A stretch of DNA of 34,611 bases, taken from NCBI GenBank assembly GCA_964343805.1, contig CAYFLR010000064.1:1-34611 (forward strand), read 5' to 3'. The position numbers were made by a program, and so were the translations under genes. Positions within the stretch are counted from its first letter, which is position 1; every line of letters begins with the position of its first letter. Below the pieces are notes generated by a model. It made no database searches. It was not told the DNA's origin and saw only the letters and a list, made by a program, of their open reading frames with translations. The stretch comes from CAYFLR01 sp964343805 (GTDB lineage Bacteria; Bdellovibrionota_B; Oligoflexia; CAYFLR01). Below, one piece after another: positions 1 to 9,146 of the stretch.

Positions 1-83
1 TTAGAGAAAGTTTAAGACTGCTGATTATTGTTGGTTCTAGTATGGCCTGAAACTTGACACCATTTTTCCCTGCACAAAGAAAT

Positions 84-2339
84 TCACAACATATTTAGTG
101 GATCAATATCTATAGTATAATTGACCCCTGTGTCGATTTGCCCTTTTGGATAATGCTTTTGGATAAGCCGGATCAGTTGATTCATTTCCTGGTATTGTTT
201 TGATTTAACCATGATATGAAACCGATATTTATTTTTAATTTTACTGATCACCGCCGGACTTGGGCCCAACATTTCTACGGATGGAAAGGATTCACTATTC
301 ATGTTGAGAGTGTTTTCCAGCTGATGATAGAGCTTGGTTGCACACAGCTTTACCTTCTGCTCATGATTACCCGACAACTCCAGAAGGGTCAATTTGCAAA
401 AAGGAGGGTAATTAGCATCTTCGCGAAATTGCATTTCACGCTCAAAAAAGGAGTTATAGTCTTGTTCACTCGCTTTTAAAATTGAATAATGATCGGGGTT
501 ATAAGTCTGGATAAGGGCTTGTCCTGCAATGCCTCTGCCAGAACGTCCCACCACCTGCGTCACCAACTGAAATGTTCTTTCAGCAGACCTAAAGTCAGGA
601 ATATTTAAACCTTGATCTGCATTCAAAACTCCTACTAAAGTCACTTTGGGAAAATCATGTCCTTTTGCCACCATCTGAGTTCCAATCAAGATCTGGGCCT
701 TTTCATTCCGAAATTCATCCAAAATATGAATCATCTTCTTTCGATTGGAAGCAGTATCTCGATCTAAACGGAGGACTTGATAAGAGGGAAAGATTTCCTT
801 GACCTCTTGCTCAATTTTTTGAATTCCGTAGCCAATATCACTTAACTCCTCTTTGCCACAGGCGATACAAGTCTTCGTATCCTCTCTTTTTAGATCGCAG
901 TAATGGCACCTAAGTTCCCTGGGATGAGCATGAAGAGTCAGAGGTATTTGGCAATTGGGACATTGCACTGTTTCTCCGCAATCTAAACATAATAAAGTAG
1001 GAATATAACCCCGGCGATTAAGAAGTAGAATAACCTGTTTCCCTGCATTTAGTTCCTTATTCATCTCCTCTTTCAATTTATTAGAAAGTCCTCCCCAACG
1101 TTCTTCACGCATATTGATTATTTTTACTTGGGGTAAGGAGGTGGCTGTAGCCCGATGATGTAAAGTAGCTAACGAAAACCTTCCCTTAGTTACGTTATTC
1201 ATAGATTCAATTGAAGGAGTGGCAGAACCCAATACTACGGCAGCTTGCATGCATTTACTTAAAAGGACGCCCATATCTCTAGCATTGTATCGAACTCCAT
1301 GATCTTGTTTAAAAGAGGAATCATGTTCCTCATCTACAATAACCAAACCGAGGTTTTTTAAAGGAGCAAAAAGAGCTGAACGGGCTCCTATAATAATTCG
1401 CGCTTTTTTCTGAAGAACTCGAACCCACTGATTAAGCCGTTCCCTGGGAGTTAAGTCACTATGTAAAATGGCTAACACATCCCCAAATCGACTGTAAAAT
1501 CGGCTGACAAACTGGGGGGTCAAAGAAATCTCAGGAAGCAGAATCAAAACCTCCCTATCTGGGCAAAATTTCTCAATAATCTGCATATAGACTTCTGTTT
1601 TTCCACTTCCAGTTACTCCATGTAATAAGACGGGCTTAGGCATTGGCTTGGCCAGCTCTTTTCCCACCATTTCAACTGCCAGCTCTTGTTCCTTATTTAA
1701 GGTGGGTTTAAAATCTTTCTCTTTTTTATAAGATAAAGACAAGGCATCTAAATGATTTTCCACCTCCTCTGATTGAATAAGCCCCTTATTCTTAAGATTG
1801 GAAAGCCGAGCGGCATTATAACTGGGGTGTTTCCGCAGCTCTGTCAAAAGAGGGGACTCTTTTTTTATAAATTTAAATAAATCTTGTAGGTGTTCTGAAC
1901 GAGTCCAACTAGCTCCGATGTAAGGCTCTTCATCGGCCTTTGCAAGAGCCACCAAGCGGTCTTGCTTATTACTTTTTAATTCAAAAAAATTAATCCCTTC
2001 TTTACCTTTTAAAGCCTTGCTGTCTTTGAGTAAAGAACTAGGAACAACCATTTTGAATAACTCGCCTAAAGAAAGGCAATAATAACTCGCAAGCAGAGTG
2101 TAAAATTTAAAAAGCCTATTATTATAAAGGGGCTGTTCACCGATCTTTTTGATAATGGATCGTATTTTAACATTAGGCAGAGGACAAGAGGATCTCAATA
2201 CCATGCCAGTCATTTTCCGATTACGAAACGGTACTAGCACTAAAGAACCTACTGCTATCTCCTCTTTGGAGGAATAAAGAAAAGATTCGTGATAGGGAAC
2301 AGGAACTATAACATCATAGTAAAAAAGTTTGTCTGTCAT
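84..2339 (-). CDS. priA: Primosomal replication restart helicase PriA
   Basis: A 751-residue superfamily 2 DNA helicase that reloads the replisome at stalled or repaired forks. Seen: Walker A GVTGSGKT at about 241-248, Walker B DEEH at 336-339, SATPS motif near 372, and eight cysteines in four CxxC-type pairs (C451/C454, C460/C463, C478/C481, C491/C494) that fit the zinc-binding insert of PriA. The late helicase motif reads QVVGRSGRG. The N-terminal 100 residues resemble the PriA 3'-end-binding domain. Length is normal for the family. It is the last gene of an lspA-lgt-priA run and starts only 9 bp after the lgt stop, so co-transcription is likely. No defect is visible. The 83 bases beyond its stop, to the window edge, hold no gene I can support. 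Confidence 0.97.
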   Translation of the reverse strand: MTDKLFYYDVIVPVPYHESFLYSSKEEIAVGSLVLVPFRNRKMTGMVLRSSCPLPNVKIRSIIKKIGEQPLYNNRLFKFYTLLASYYCLSLGELFKMVVPSSLLKDSKALKGKEGINFFELKSNKQDRLVALAKADEEPYIGASWTRSEHLQDLFKFIKKESPLLTELRKHPSYNAARLSNLKNKGLIQSEEVENHLDALSLSYKKEKDFKPTLNKEQELAVEMVGKELAKPMPKPVLLHGVTGSGKTEVYMQIIEKFCPDREVLILLPEISLTPQFVSRFYSRFGDVLAILHSDLTPRERLNQWVRVLQKKARIIIGARSALFAPLKNLGLVIVDEEHDSSFKQDHGVRYNARDMGVLLSKCMQAAVVLGSATPSIESMNNVTKGRFSLATLHHRATATSLPQVKIINMREERWGGLSNKLKEEMNKELNAGKQVILLLNRRGYIPTLLCLDCGETVQCPNCQIPLTLHAHPRELRCHYCDLKREDTKTCIACGKEELSDIGYGIQKIEQEVKEIFPSYQVLRLDRDTASNRKKMIHILDEFRNEKAQILIGTQMVAKGHDFPKVTLVGVLNADQGLNIPDFRSAERTFQLVTQVVGRSGRGIAGQALIQTYNPDHYSILKASEQDYNSFFEREMQFREDANYPPFCKLTLLELSGNHEQKVKLCATKLYHQLENTLNMNSESFPSVEMLGPSPAVISKIKNKYRFHIMVKSKQYQEMNQLIRLIQKHYPKGQIDTGVNYTIDIDPLNML

Positions 2340-2348
2340 TATTTAAAT

Positions 2349-3167
2349 CTATGAAGAGGGAGATGTTTTTTTCTTATGATAAAAGATCATATAGAGACTA
2401 AAAATAATGATAGGAATACTGATTCCCTGTGAAAGAGATAGGATATCTTCAATAACAAATCGACGCTCCACATCTCCTCTAAAGATTTCATTAATGGATC
2501 TAAAAATGGGGTAGATAACTAAATACCAAAAAAACAGATCTCCATCTTTCTTTTGAATTTTGCGCCCTATAAAAAACAAAAAGAGAAAAATGAAAACATT
2601 GTACATCACAGCATAAAGCTGAGTGGCATGCATAAAAGCCTCTGTTGGAGCAAAACTTCCCACATCACTAGGAAACTTTATTCCAAACCAGGGAGCATTT
2701 TCTGGTTTATGGATAATGAGGCCCGCACCATCTAACAAAGGCTTTCCATAACAACAGCCCGCCATGTAGCATCCGAATCGACCCATAGCATGCCCCAAGG
2801 GAAGGGCGGTGGCTAAAATATCGAAAACTTTGAGCGCTGGAATTTTAAATTTACGGAAGTAAAAGAAAAGGGTCACAATCACCCCAATCAGACCACCGTA
2901 AAAAACGATACCCCCATTCCAAATCTTAAAAATATCTAAAGGTTTTGAGGCGAACTCTTGCAGATTGGTAAGGACATAGAGAGTTCGCGCACCTAAAATG
3001 GCTGAGACCACTAAAAGAAATAGAATATCAAGCATATCGTTTTTCTTAATCCCCTTCTCTTTTGCCATAAAGATGGAAACCATCATAATGGCAACAAAAC
3101 CTAAAGCTGCCATAAGACCGTAGGAACGAAGAGGGATCGGACCAATTTCTAACAAGATGGGATTCAT
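2349..3167 (-). CDS. lgt: Prolipoprotein diacylglyceryl transferase Lgt
   Basis: An integral inner-membrane enzyme that moves diacylglyceryl from phosphatidylglycerol to the lipobox cysteine of prolipoproteins, the first maturation step. The 272-residue protein has about seven hydrophobic segments, the conserved IWNGGIVFYGG stretch at about 82-92, H126 and the Lgt signature starting HAMGRFGC at 126-133. The signature continues into MAGCCYG rather than the enterobacterial NGELYG form; I associate this Cys-rich variant with delta-type proteobacteria. The ATG at 3167 follows an AAAGGA ribosome site. It lies 14 bp downstream of lspA, which acts later in the same pathway, so an operon is very likely. 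Confidence 0.96.
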   Translation of the reverse strand: MNPILLEIGPIPLRSYGLMAALGFVAIMMVSIFMAKEKGIKKNDMLDILFLLVVSAILGARTLYVLTNLQEFASKPLDIFKIWNGGIVFYGGLIGVIVTLFFYFRKFKIPALKVFDILATALPLGHAMGRFGCYMAGCCYGKPLLDGAGLIIHKPENAPWFGIKFPSDVGSFAPTEAFMHATQLYAVMYNVFIFLFLFFIGRKIQKKDGDLFFWYLVIYPIFRSINEIFRGDVERRFVIEDILSLSQGISIPIIIFSLYMIFYHKKKTSPSS

Positions 3168-3181
3168 ATCATATCCTTTGT

Positions 3182-3721
3182 TTATTCAGTTTCAACGGGA
3201 ACAGTCTTAGACTCCTGTAAACCCGTATAGAAGGTAACGATAATTAATAAAATAACACCAACGGTTATGGCTGAGTCTGCCACATTAAAAGAAGGAAAGT
3301 GCCAGCCCCAAAATTGAAAATCTAAAAAATCAATAACATATTTAAGCCGAATCCGATCTATCAAATTGCCAATGGCCCCTGCAAAAATAAAGGTGAGACA
3401 GAGACGAAGAGTTCTTTCACTAGGTCGGGTACTTCTAAAATAGAAAAAAATAAAAATTAGACTAATAGCCGTCATGGTATAAAAAAAAGGGTCCCGGTAG
3501 GTGGAGCTCATATTAGAACCCATTCCCCATGCAGCCCCTTGATTACGGACGTAAGAGATTGAAAAAAAGTCAGGGATTACTTTTATGTGCTTACCTCTAT
3601 AGGACTTTAGGTTTTTTTCATTGTGATAGGTGAGTAGGGTTTTTTCTACATGGACTTTAGAAAATTGATCAAAACTAACAATCACCAGAAAAATAAATAA
3701 CAGAATAACTTTTTTCTCCAT
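3182..3721 (-). CDS. lspA: Lipoprotein signal peptidase LspA (signal peptidase II)
   Basis: An inner-membrane aspartyl protease that removes the signal peptide from diacylated prolipoproteins made by Lgt. With the ATG at 3721 the protein has 179 residues, close to the usual 160-180; upstream codons would add 33 unrelated residues that antisense the radA leader. Seen: DQFSK near residue 17, RNQGAAWG at about 59-66, GNLIDR at 118-123, D131 in VIDF and D149 in FNVAD. D131 and D149 correspond to the catalytic aspartate pair. Four hydrophobic helices are apparent. It is divergent from radA and 14 bp upstream of lgt. Confidence 0.95.
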   Translation of the reverse strand: MEKKVILLFIFLVIVSFDQFSKVHVEKTLLTYHNEKNLKSYRGKHIKVIPDFFSISYVRNQGAAWGMGSNMSSTYRDPFFYTMTAISLIFIFFYFRSTRPSERTLRLCLTFIFAGAIGNLIDRIRLKYVIDFLDFQFWGWHFPSFNVADSAITVGVILLIIVTFYTGLQESKTVPVETE

Positions 3722-3818
3722 GGGAACGGATTTTACTTGTGAAAGGTGGAAGGTGTCAATATATAGTTTTGTAGGCTGGATCCTTATAAACTTTGATCCC
3801 GAGCCAAAGGATACAATC
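3722..3818. promoter_or_regulatory. Divergent lspA/radA intergenic region
   Basis: These 97 bp separate the lspA start (minus) from the radA start (plus) and must carry promoters for both. On the plus strand TTATAAA at 3784-3790 could be a -10 box, with a weak TTGTAG-like -35 upstream. AAAGGA at 3805-3810 is the radA ribosome site. No operator-like palindrome was seen. The promoter assignment is inference from position and base composition. Confidence 0.4.
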
Positions 3819-5201
3819 ATGGGAAAAAAACAGTTTCGTTGTGGTCAGTGTCAGAACACTTCATTAAAATGGCTAGGCAAGTGCCCCAACTGTAATTCAT
3901 GGAATAGCTATACTGAAGAGATTATAAATAAACCAAAATCAGCTCGCCAAGACAAACAAACTCTCTTTAACCGCGAAGACGGAAAAGAAAACAGCCCTGT
4001 TCCGGTCAATGAAATCATTCCTTCCAATCAAGCTCGACTTAAGGTGGGGCTCAGTGAGTTTGACCGAATTTTAGGAGGAGGGCTAGTTCCCGGTTCTTTT
4101 CTCTTATTAGGCGGAGATCCCGGTATCGGTAAATCGACAATTTTACTACAAGTCTCCAACTTATTGGCAGAACAAAAACAAAAGATTCTCTATGTGACCG
4201 GAGAAGAATCGTTAGATCAAATCAAACTGAGAGCCGATCGTTTAGATATCAATGAAGATAATCTCTTTATAATGGCAGAAACCCGTCTTGATAAAATAAA
4301 AGAACAAGCTCTCAGGCTGGCTCCTTCCGCACTCATTATAGACTCAATCCAAACCGTCTACTCTTCATCTATAGAATCCACCCCTGGCACAGTTTCCCAG
4401 ATTAGAGAATGCGCTGGAGAACTTATGGTCTTTGCCAAATCGACCGGTGTTTCAACCTTTGTGATTGGTCATGTCACCAAAGAAGGTGCGGTAGCGGGAC
4501 CCAAGATTTTAGAACACTTAGTTGACACCGTTCTTTATTTTGAAGGAAGCGGGGATAATCAATATCGGATCTTGCGTGTGATTAAAAATAGATTTGGATC
4601 CTGCAATGAGATCGGTGTATTTGATATGAAAGAAACCGGTCTGAAGGAGGTTCATAATCCCTCCGAGTACTTCCTATCTCAAAGACATGAAGGAGTTGCG
4701 GGTTCATCAGTCATTGTATCTTTGGAAGGGTCGAAACCTCTCCTAATTGAATTTCAAGCACTGGTCAGCTCTTCTAATTTTGGTCATGCCCGTAGGAATT
4801 CCTTAGGGGTAGAACTCCCCAGACTTAATATGCTCATTGCGATCATAGAAAAGGTGATGGGATACTCTTTATCTGGTGAAGATATTTTTGCCAATGTAGT
4901 AGGTGGCATAAAAGTAAATGACCCAGCCTCTGACCTCGGCATTATTGCAGCCATAGTATCTAGTTATTTAAATAAAATAGTGGACGCCCATACTATCTTA
5001 CTGGGAGAAGTGGGTCTCACCGGTGAAATTAGATCCGCAAATCAACTTGATATAAGAGTGAATGAAGCGATAAAACTAGGCTTCAAGACAATCGTCCTTC
5101 CAAAGAAGGCACAAAAATCCATCAGCAAAAATAAAAAGGTCGATATTTACTTTGTTGCTAAGTTAGAAGAAGCTCTTGATATTATTTTTGATAATTCATA
5201 A
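3819..5201 (+). CDS. radA: DNA repair protein RadA (Sms), RecA-like branch migration ATPase
   Basis: A 460-residue ATPase that promotes branch migration during recombinational repair. Domains: an N-terminal zinc finger with C8, C11, C22, C25; a RecA-like core with Walker A GGDPGIGKST at 98-107 and a Walker B-like LIIDS near 172-176; the RadA-specific KNRFG at 256-260; and a C-terminal Lon-protease-like domain. The ATG at 3819 is chosen because it follows AAAGGA and begins exactly at the zinc finger; a longer frame would add 33 residues without homology. Its 3' end overlaps the convergent zinc-ribbon gene by 20 bp. Confidence 0.96.
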   Translation: MGKKQFRCGQCQNTSLKWLGKCPNCNSWNSYTEEIINKPKSARQDKQTLFNREDGKENSPVPVNEIIPSNQARLKVGLSEFDRILGGGLVPGSFLLLGGDPGIGKSTILLQVSNLLAEQKQKILYVTGEESLDQIKLRADRLDINEDNLFIMAETRLDKIKEQALRLAPSALIIDSIQTVYSSSIESTPGTVSQIRECAGELMVFAKSTGVSTFVIGHVTKEGAVAGPKILEHLVDTVLYFEGSGDNQYRILRVIKNRFGSCNEIGVFDMKETGLKEVHNPSEYFLSQRHEGVAGSSVIVSLEGSKPLLIEFQALVSSSNFGHARRNSLGVELPRLNMLIAIIEKVMGYSLSGEDIFANVVGGIKVNDPASDLGIIAAIVSSYLNKIVDAHTILLGEVGLTGEIRSANQLDIRVNEAIKLGFKTIVLPKKAQKSISKNKKVDIYFVAKLEEALDIIFDNS

Positions 5202-5616
5202 CCAATAACTTGCGACCCTCTTCAAAAAGAACTTCCATTCGCTTGTTATTAATCAGTTTATCCACAAAACCAACACCAAATTTTGGATGCTCAATGCAAC
5301 CATCAACTTCATAGAGGGCATCGAGAGCATAAGGTGTAGGTGGGGCTTCACGCTTGGCAATGTTCTTTTGTTGCCAGTTCTTAATATCTTCATCTGTGGT
5401 TTTAACCACATCTTTTTTTGAAGATCTTTTCTTACGGGTTGCAGGTTTTTTTGTTAAGTCCTTAGGTGGACGAAACTTCTTAGGGCCACTGCCACAGGTT
5501 TTACAAGTTACTTTAGCGACTACTTCATCGACCAATGAAACAATTGTGTGGGCCAAATTCAATTTACATTTCAAACAGTATGACAAAATTTCTTTGCCAG
5601 GTTGCAAATCATCCAT
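5182..5616 (-). CDS. Zinc-ribbon protein with C-terminal HPKFGxG domain, function unknown
   Basis: A 144-residue protein. Seen: an N-terminal zinc ribbon (C14, C17, C38, C41), a lysine/arginine-rich linker at about 45-70, and a C-terminal module HPKFGVGFV at 110-118 followed by EVLFEEGRKLL. That last module resembles the small beta domains of RNA-polymerase-binding proteins (CarD or PcrA/UvrD C-terminal type). I recall similar hypothetical proteins in myxobacteria-like genomes, but no function is established to my knowledge. The ATG at 5616 is preferred over a TTG at 5628 because the TTG codons themselves contain the ribosome site GGAGG (5622-5626), six bases before the ATG. It may be a nucleic-acid or polymerase-binding factor; this is inference. 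It overlaps radA tail to tail. Confidence 0.75.
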   Translation of the reverse strand: MDDLQPGKEILSYCLKCKLNLAHTIVSLVDEVVAKVTCKTCGSGPKKFRPPKDLTKKPATRKKRSSKKDVVKTTDEDIKNWQQKNIAKREAPPTPYALDALYEVDGCIEHPKFGVGFVDKLINNKRMEVLFEEGRKLLVMNYQK

Positions 5617-5667
5617 AGGTTCCTCCAAAACCCCCTCATTCTATCAAAATAAGAAAATGTAGCAAGG

Positions 5668-6510
5668 TTAAAAATCGTAAGTAAATTTAAAGGAGTGGGT
5701 GTTGTCATCAAAATATAAGCCCTTCTGTTGAAAGGCATACATAGCAGTGGCTCTGTTGAATATAAAACGAAAACCACCTGATACGGAACCAAAGTCCCCT
5801 AACTCTTTTCCACCATATCCTGCGTAAACAATAAATTTATCATTGAACATAAATTCTGATCCTGCCAGTACCAGATGAGGTTCTTTTACCTCTCCTCCTT
5901 CTAAGTAGACATAATCCAAATAGTATTGAATCATTGGACTCACAGAATGAGCAAAACCTGCCTGAACGACATTTTCATCCAACTGCCGTGTTCCTGTCTC
6001 GATGAAATTTCGAGTAGAAGCTGAAACAAACATTCCTGGATAAGGAATAAAGATTAAACCCGCTGAAGCGTTGTAATCTTTTATGGTATTTTTTAGCTCT
6101 TTATTGTCATAGTTAATATATGTGCCATTGACGCCCAGAATTAATCTCTTAGGAATAAAAAACTGGGCTAAAGCAAAATGAACGGCATAATAATCCATCT
6201 TTTTAGGTTTAAGTACCTGCCGAAATGAGAGAGAACCTGCCAAAGAAGATGTCTTGGCATCGGTGATTGTCACTTGGTAATTGCTGAAGCCGCTTCCTGA
6301 ATTTATCATCATAGCAGATGCACGGTAAATCGGCATCAACGCTGCTCCCGCTGGATTTAAATCATTACTGGAACCTTCCGTTGCAAAAGCACTTGAAGAA
6401 TTTGATAGGGCAATACTTCGAATATCAAGCATATTGATTTTTTCAGCTGCCTCTAAATTATTAGAAGGAGTGAAAAAGGATGCTAGCAGCAGACAGCAAA
6501 TAAAAAACAT
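5668..6510 (-). CDS. Predicted outer-membrane beta-barrel protein, in frame with recJ
   Basis: About 280 residues from the ATG at 6510: a hydrophobic signal-peptide-like start (FFICCLLLASFF) ending near NNLEA, then RSIALSNSSSAFATEGSSND and NPAGAAL, a pattern I associate with PorV/UPF0164-type OM proteins. Alternating amphipathic strands follow, and the C-terminus is FKFTYDF, ending in the phenylalanine typical of barrels inserted by the BAM machinery. No stop codon separates it from recJ upstream. Other in-frame starts are a GTG at 6534 and an ATG at 6558; the latter has a weak GGCGAG site but lies inside the last RecJ residues. It was probably a separate gene originally; substrate unknown. 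Confidence 0.72.
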   Translation of the reverse strand: MFFICCLLLASFFTPSNNLEAAEKINMLDIRSIALSNSSSAFATEGSSNDLNPAGAALMPIYRASAMMINSGSGFSNYQVTITDAKTSSLAGSLSFRQVLKPKKMDYYAVHFALAQFFIPKRLILGVNGTYINYDNKELKNTIKDYNASAGLIFIPYPGMFVSASTRNFIETGTRQLDENVVQAGFAHSVSPMIQYYLDYVYLEGGEVKEPHLVLAGSEFMFNDKFIVYAGYGGKELGDFGSVSGGFRFIFNRATAMYAFQQKGLYFDDNTHSFKFTYDF

Positions 6511-8219
6511 CGATAATGATGATTTAATATCTACTAACTCAAGTGACAATTTACTCATAGCTCGCCATACATTAATGCGAGGTTTAAAAGCGACATCAAC
6601 TTGCTTTAGGTTCATAAGCTCCTCATATGAAAATCTATTCAAAAGATTAAAACCAATGGCTTCCACTTGGGATTTCCCAGAAGTCAGGATCATCTTAGCA
6701 TGAAGCTCTTTAAGAATGTTACAAGATTTTACTTTAAGATCTTTAACTGCAAAGATTGGTTCAGGATTTTCAGGTCCAAAGGGGGCTAGTTTTTCAACAT
6801 CTCTGATCAGAGAAGGGGTTACTTCGGGTAAAGTTAATTCGTAACTTATATCCAATTCAGGAGTATGCTCTTCGCAGATTAATTCTTGGCATGCTTTGGC
6901 GAAATCTGCTCTTAAGATGGGGATATTTTTTTCCTGCACCGATAAACCGGCGGCCATAGCATGCCCACCAAATCGATCTAAAGAACTCTTAGCTCTTGAA
7001 ATAGCTTCATACAAATTAAAATTTGGGATACTCCGACAGGAACCCACGCAGACACCATCAGCCGTTTGACCTATCAACACAGTGGGCTTATGAAATAATT
7101 CTGCAATTTTTGCAGCAACAATTCCCACAACCCCTACATGCCAAGCAGGGTCATATAAAACCAAACCCACATCCTCTCCATACTCTTCAGCTTTCAATGC
7201 GGCTTGTTTAAAAATTTGTTCCTGAATATCCTTCCGAATTTGATTAGTATCATCTAATTCCTGGGCCAATACTAATGCAGAGGGGTAGTCTGTTGCGGAT
7301 AGGAGCTCAAAGGCTCTAAATGATTTTCCGAGGCGACCTACAGCATTAATTCGAGGAGCCAAACGAAATCCGACATCAATAGCAGAGATTTTTTCAGAGC
7401 AATCAGAGACAGCAGATAAAGCCCTAATTCCCTGATGAGATGAATTGCCTAGAACTTTGAGCCCATGGGAAGCTAAAATTCGATTCGCTCCCACAATAGG
7501 AACCTGATCAGCAACAGTTCCTAAGGCCACAAAATCGAGATAGTTNNNNNNNNNNAAGTGGTTTTATTAAAAAATCCTTGCTCCTTAAGCTTTTTTCTTA
7601 GAGCAATTATTAAATAAAAACTAATTCCCACCCCCGCTAAACTTTTAAAAGGGAACTGACATTGCTCTAACTTAGGATTAATAATGGAGTGAGCATTAGG
7701 CAATGATGCCGGGGGAGTATGGTGATCAGTTATAATAACATCCATCCCATTTTCATTGGCATAATCCACCGCTTCATGAGCTGAAATTCCATTATCTACT
7801 GTTATAATTAGGTGGGTTTTTTTCCTATTTAAAGTTTTTATTCCATGGACACTTAAGCCATAACCTTCTTTCAGGCGTTCCGGAACATAAGGTATGACCT
7901 CAATTTTAATGTTCTTAAAGAAATTAAATAGAAGAGAAACGCTACTGATGCCATCCACATCATAATCTCCAAATATGGCGATATTTTGTTTTTGTGCGAT
8001 AGCTTCAAGGATTCGATCCACGGCAGAAGAAATTCCGTGCATTGTGTCAGGTTCAGGAAGTTCAGTCAAACTTGGATAAAGAAAAGAGAGCATCTCTTCT
8101 TTTTTAAAGTTCTTATTTAACAGCAGCTGGGAAACAATGGGTGAAATTTTAAGTTGGTTTGCCATGGACACTGCCTCAGGAATTAACCTGTCGGCAGCAA
8201 TTGTCCATTTTTTATGCAT
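6511..8219 (-). CDS. recJ: Single-stranded-DNA-specific exonuclease RecJ, interrupted by a scaffold gap
   Basis: A 5'-3' single-strand exonuclease of the DHH family, used in RecF-pathway recombination and repair. Seen: DYDVDG at 85-90, DNG at 142-144 and DHH at 165-167 (metal site). After the gap come DFVALGTVAD, RINAVGRLG and GGHAMAAGLS, then the C-terminal OB-like domain ending NVWRAMSKLSLELVDIKSS. The reading frames on the two sides of the N run (7546-7555) differ, as expected for an arbitrary-length gap. The ATG at 8219 overlaps the last 8 bases of secF, suggesting translational coupling. No stop codon follows the RecJ homology: the frame continues through the OM protein to 5668, so the 3' boundary given here marks only the end of recognisable RecJ sequence. 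Confidence 0.9.
7546..7555. other. Assembly gap (10 N) inside recJ
   Basis: Ten N bases between GVGISFYL...FFNKTT and NYLDFVALGTVAD of RecJ. The flanking frames do not match, so the true gap length differs from 10. Only a few RecJ residues seem to be missing. Confidence 0.97.
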
Positions 8220-9132
8220 GTTTAGCCTTTTCAAAAAGCATGTCGTAAATAATGATAAAAGGACTGGCAATATAAATTGAAGAGTAGGTTCCTACCAATA
8301 CACCGATAGAGAGGGCAAGTGCAAAGTCTTTAATTAAACCACTACCTAAAAAGAACAGGCAGAGAGTGGTTGCCAGTGTAGTTAAAGACGTTAAAAGCGT
8401 ACGGGAAAGAGTCTGATTGATTCCTAAATTTAAAATCTCTTCAATAGATTTATTTTTTGAATGCTTAGTCATAATCTCCCTAATCCTGTCAAACACCACA
8501 ATGGTGTCGTTGAGAGAATATCCAATCACAGTCAAAAGAGCGGCAATAGTTGATAAATTAAATTCTTTACCCAAAATACAGAAAATACCAGCTGTAATAC
8601 TTACATCATGAACAAGGCAGAGAACGGCTCCGGGGGAGAAGTTAATATTAAATCTAAGAGCAATATAAAGTAAGATAGCTCCTAAAACAAAGAAGATAGA
8701 GCGCAAACCATTTACCTTAAACTCGGCACCAATTTTAGCTCCTACAGACTCTACCTGAAGGCTCTCTACTTTATCATTTCCAAGCTCTTTTTTAAAGGCA
8801 GCGATGAGGGTTTTAGACTCTCTATCTCCCACCTCTTCGCCTTTTTTACTGCTTGCCTGTAAGGAAATCATATACTCATGAGAGGCTTCATCTCCAAAAG
8901 TTTGAACCTCAGCACTACTATTAATTTGGCGTGCAAGAGTTCGAATTTTATCGATGGATACATTATCTTTAAAGCCTAAGAGAACGTTAGTACCACCCGC
9001 AAAGTCGATACCATACTTTAAGCCTTTGATACCCATGATGGCCCACACGATGATAATAACAACCACGGAAGCGCTCAAAAAGCCCTTCCAGAATTTCATA
9101 AAATCAATATTAAAACCTTTATGCTCTTCCAT
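8212..9132 (-). CDS. secF: Protein translocase subunit SecF
   Basis: An inner-membrane RND-type subunit that, with SecD and YajC, uses the proton gradient to help complete preprotein export. 306 residues with six predicted helices. Seen: YGIDFAGGTNVLLGF near 36-50, a periplasmic domain of about 100 residues, and in the helical bundle LNDTIVVFDRIREI plus SRTLLTSLTTLATTLCLFFLG, all diagnostic of SecF. It starts 14 bp after secD and its end overlaps recJ by 8 bp. The order yajC-secD-secF is conserved across many proteobacteria. Confidence 0.96.
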   Translation of the reverse strand: MEEHKGFNIDFMKFWKGFLSASVVVIIIVWAIMGIKGLKYGIDFAGGTNVLLGFKDNVSIDKIRTLARQINSSAEVQTFGDEASHEYMISLQASSKKGEEVGDRESKTLIAAFKKELGNDKVESLQVESVGAKIGAEFKVNGLRSIFFVLGAILLYIALRFNINFSPGAVLCLVHDVSITAGIFCILGKEFNLSTIAALLTVIGYSLNDTIVVFDRIREIMTKHSKNKSIEEILNLGINQTLSRTLLTSLTTLATTLCLFFLGSGLIKDFALALSIGVLVGTYSSIYIASPFIIIYDMLFEKAKHA

Positions 9133-9146
9133 TTTGTAACCCCAAT

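Noticed and set aside
3722..3820. Longer N-termini for lspA and radA reading through each other's leader
   Set aside because: The extra residues have no family match, and good starts with ribosome sites or family-consistent starts exist.
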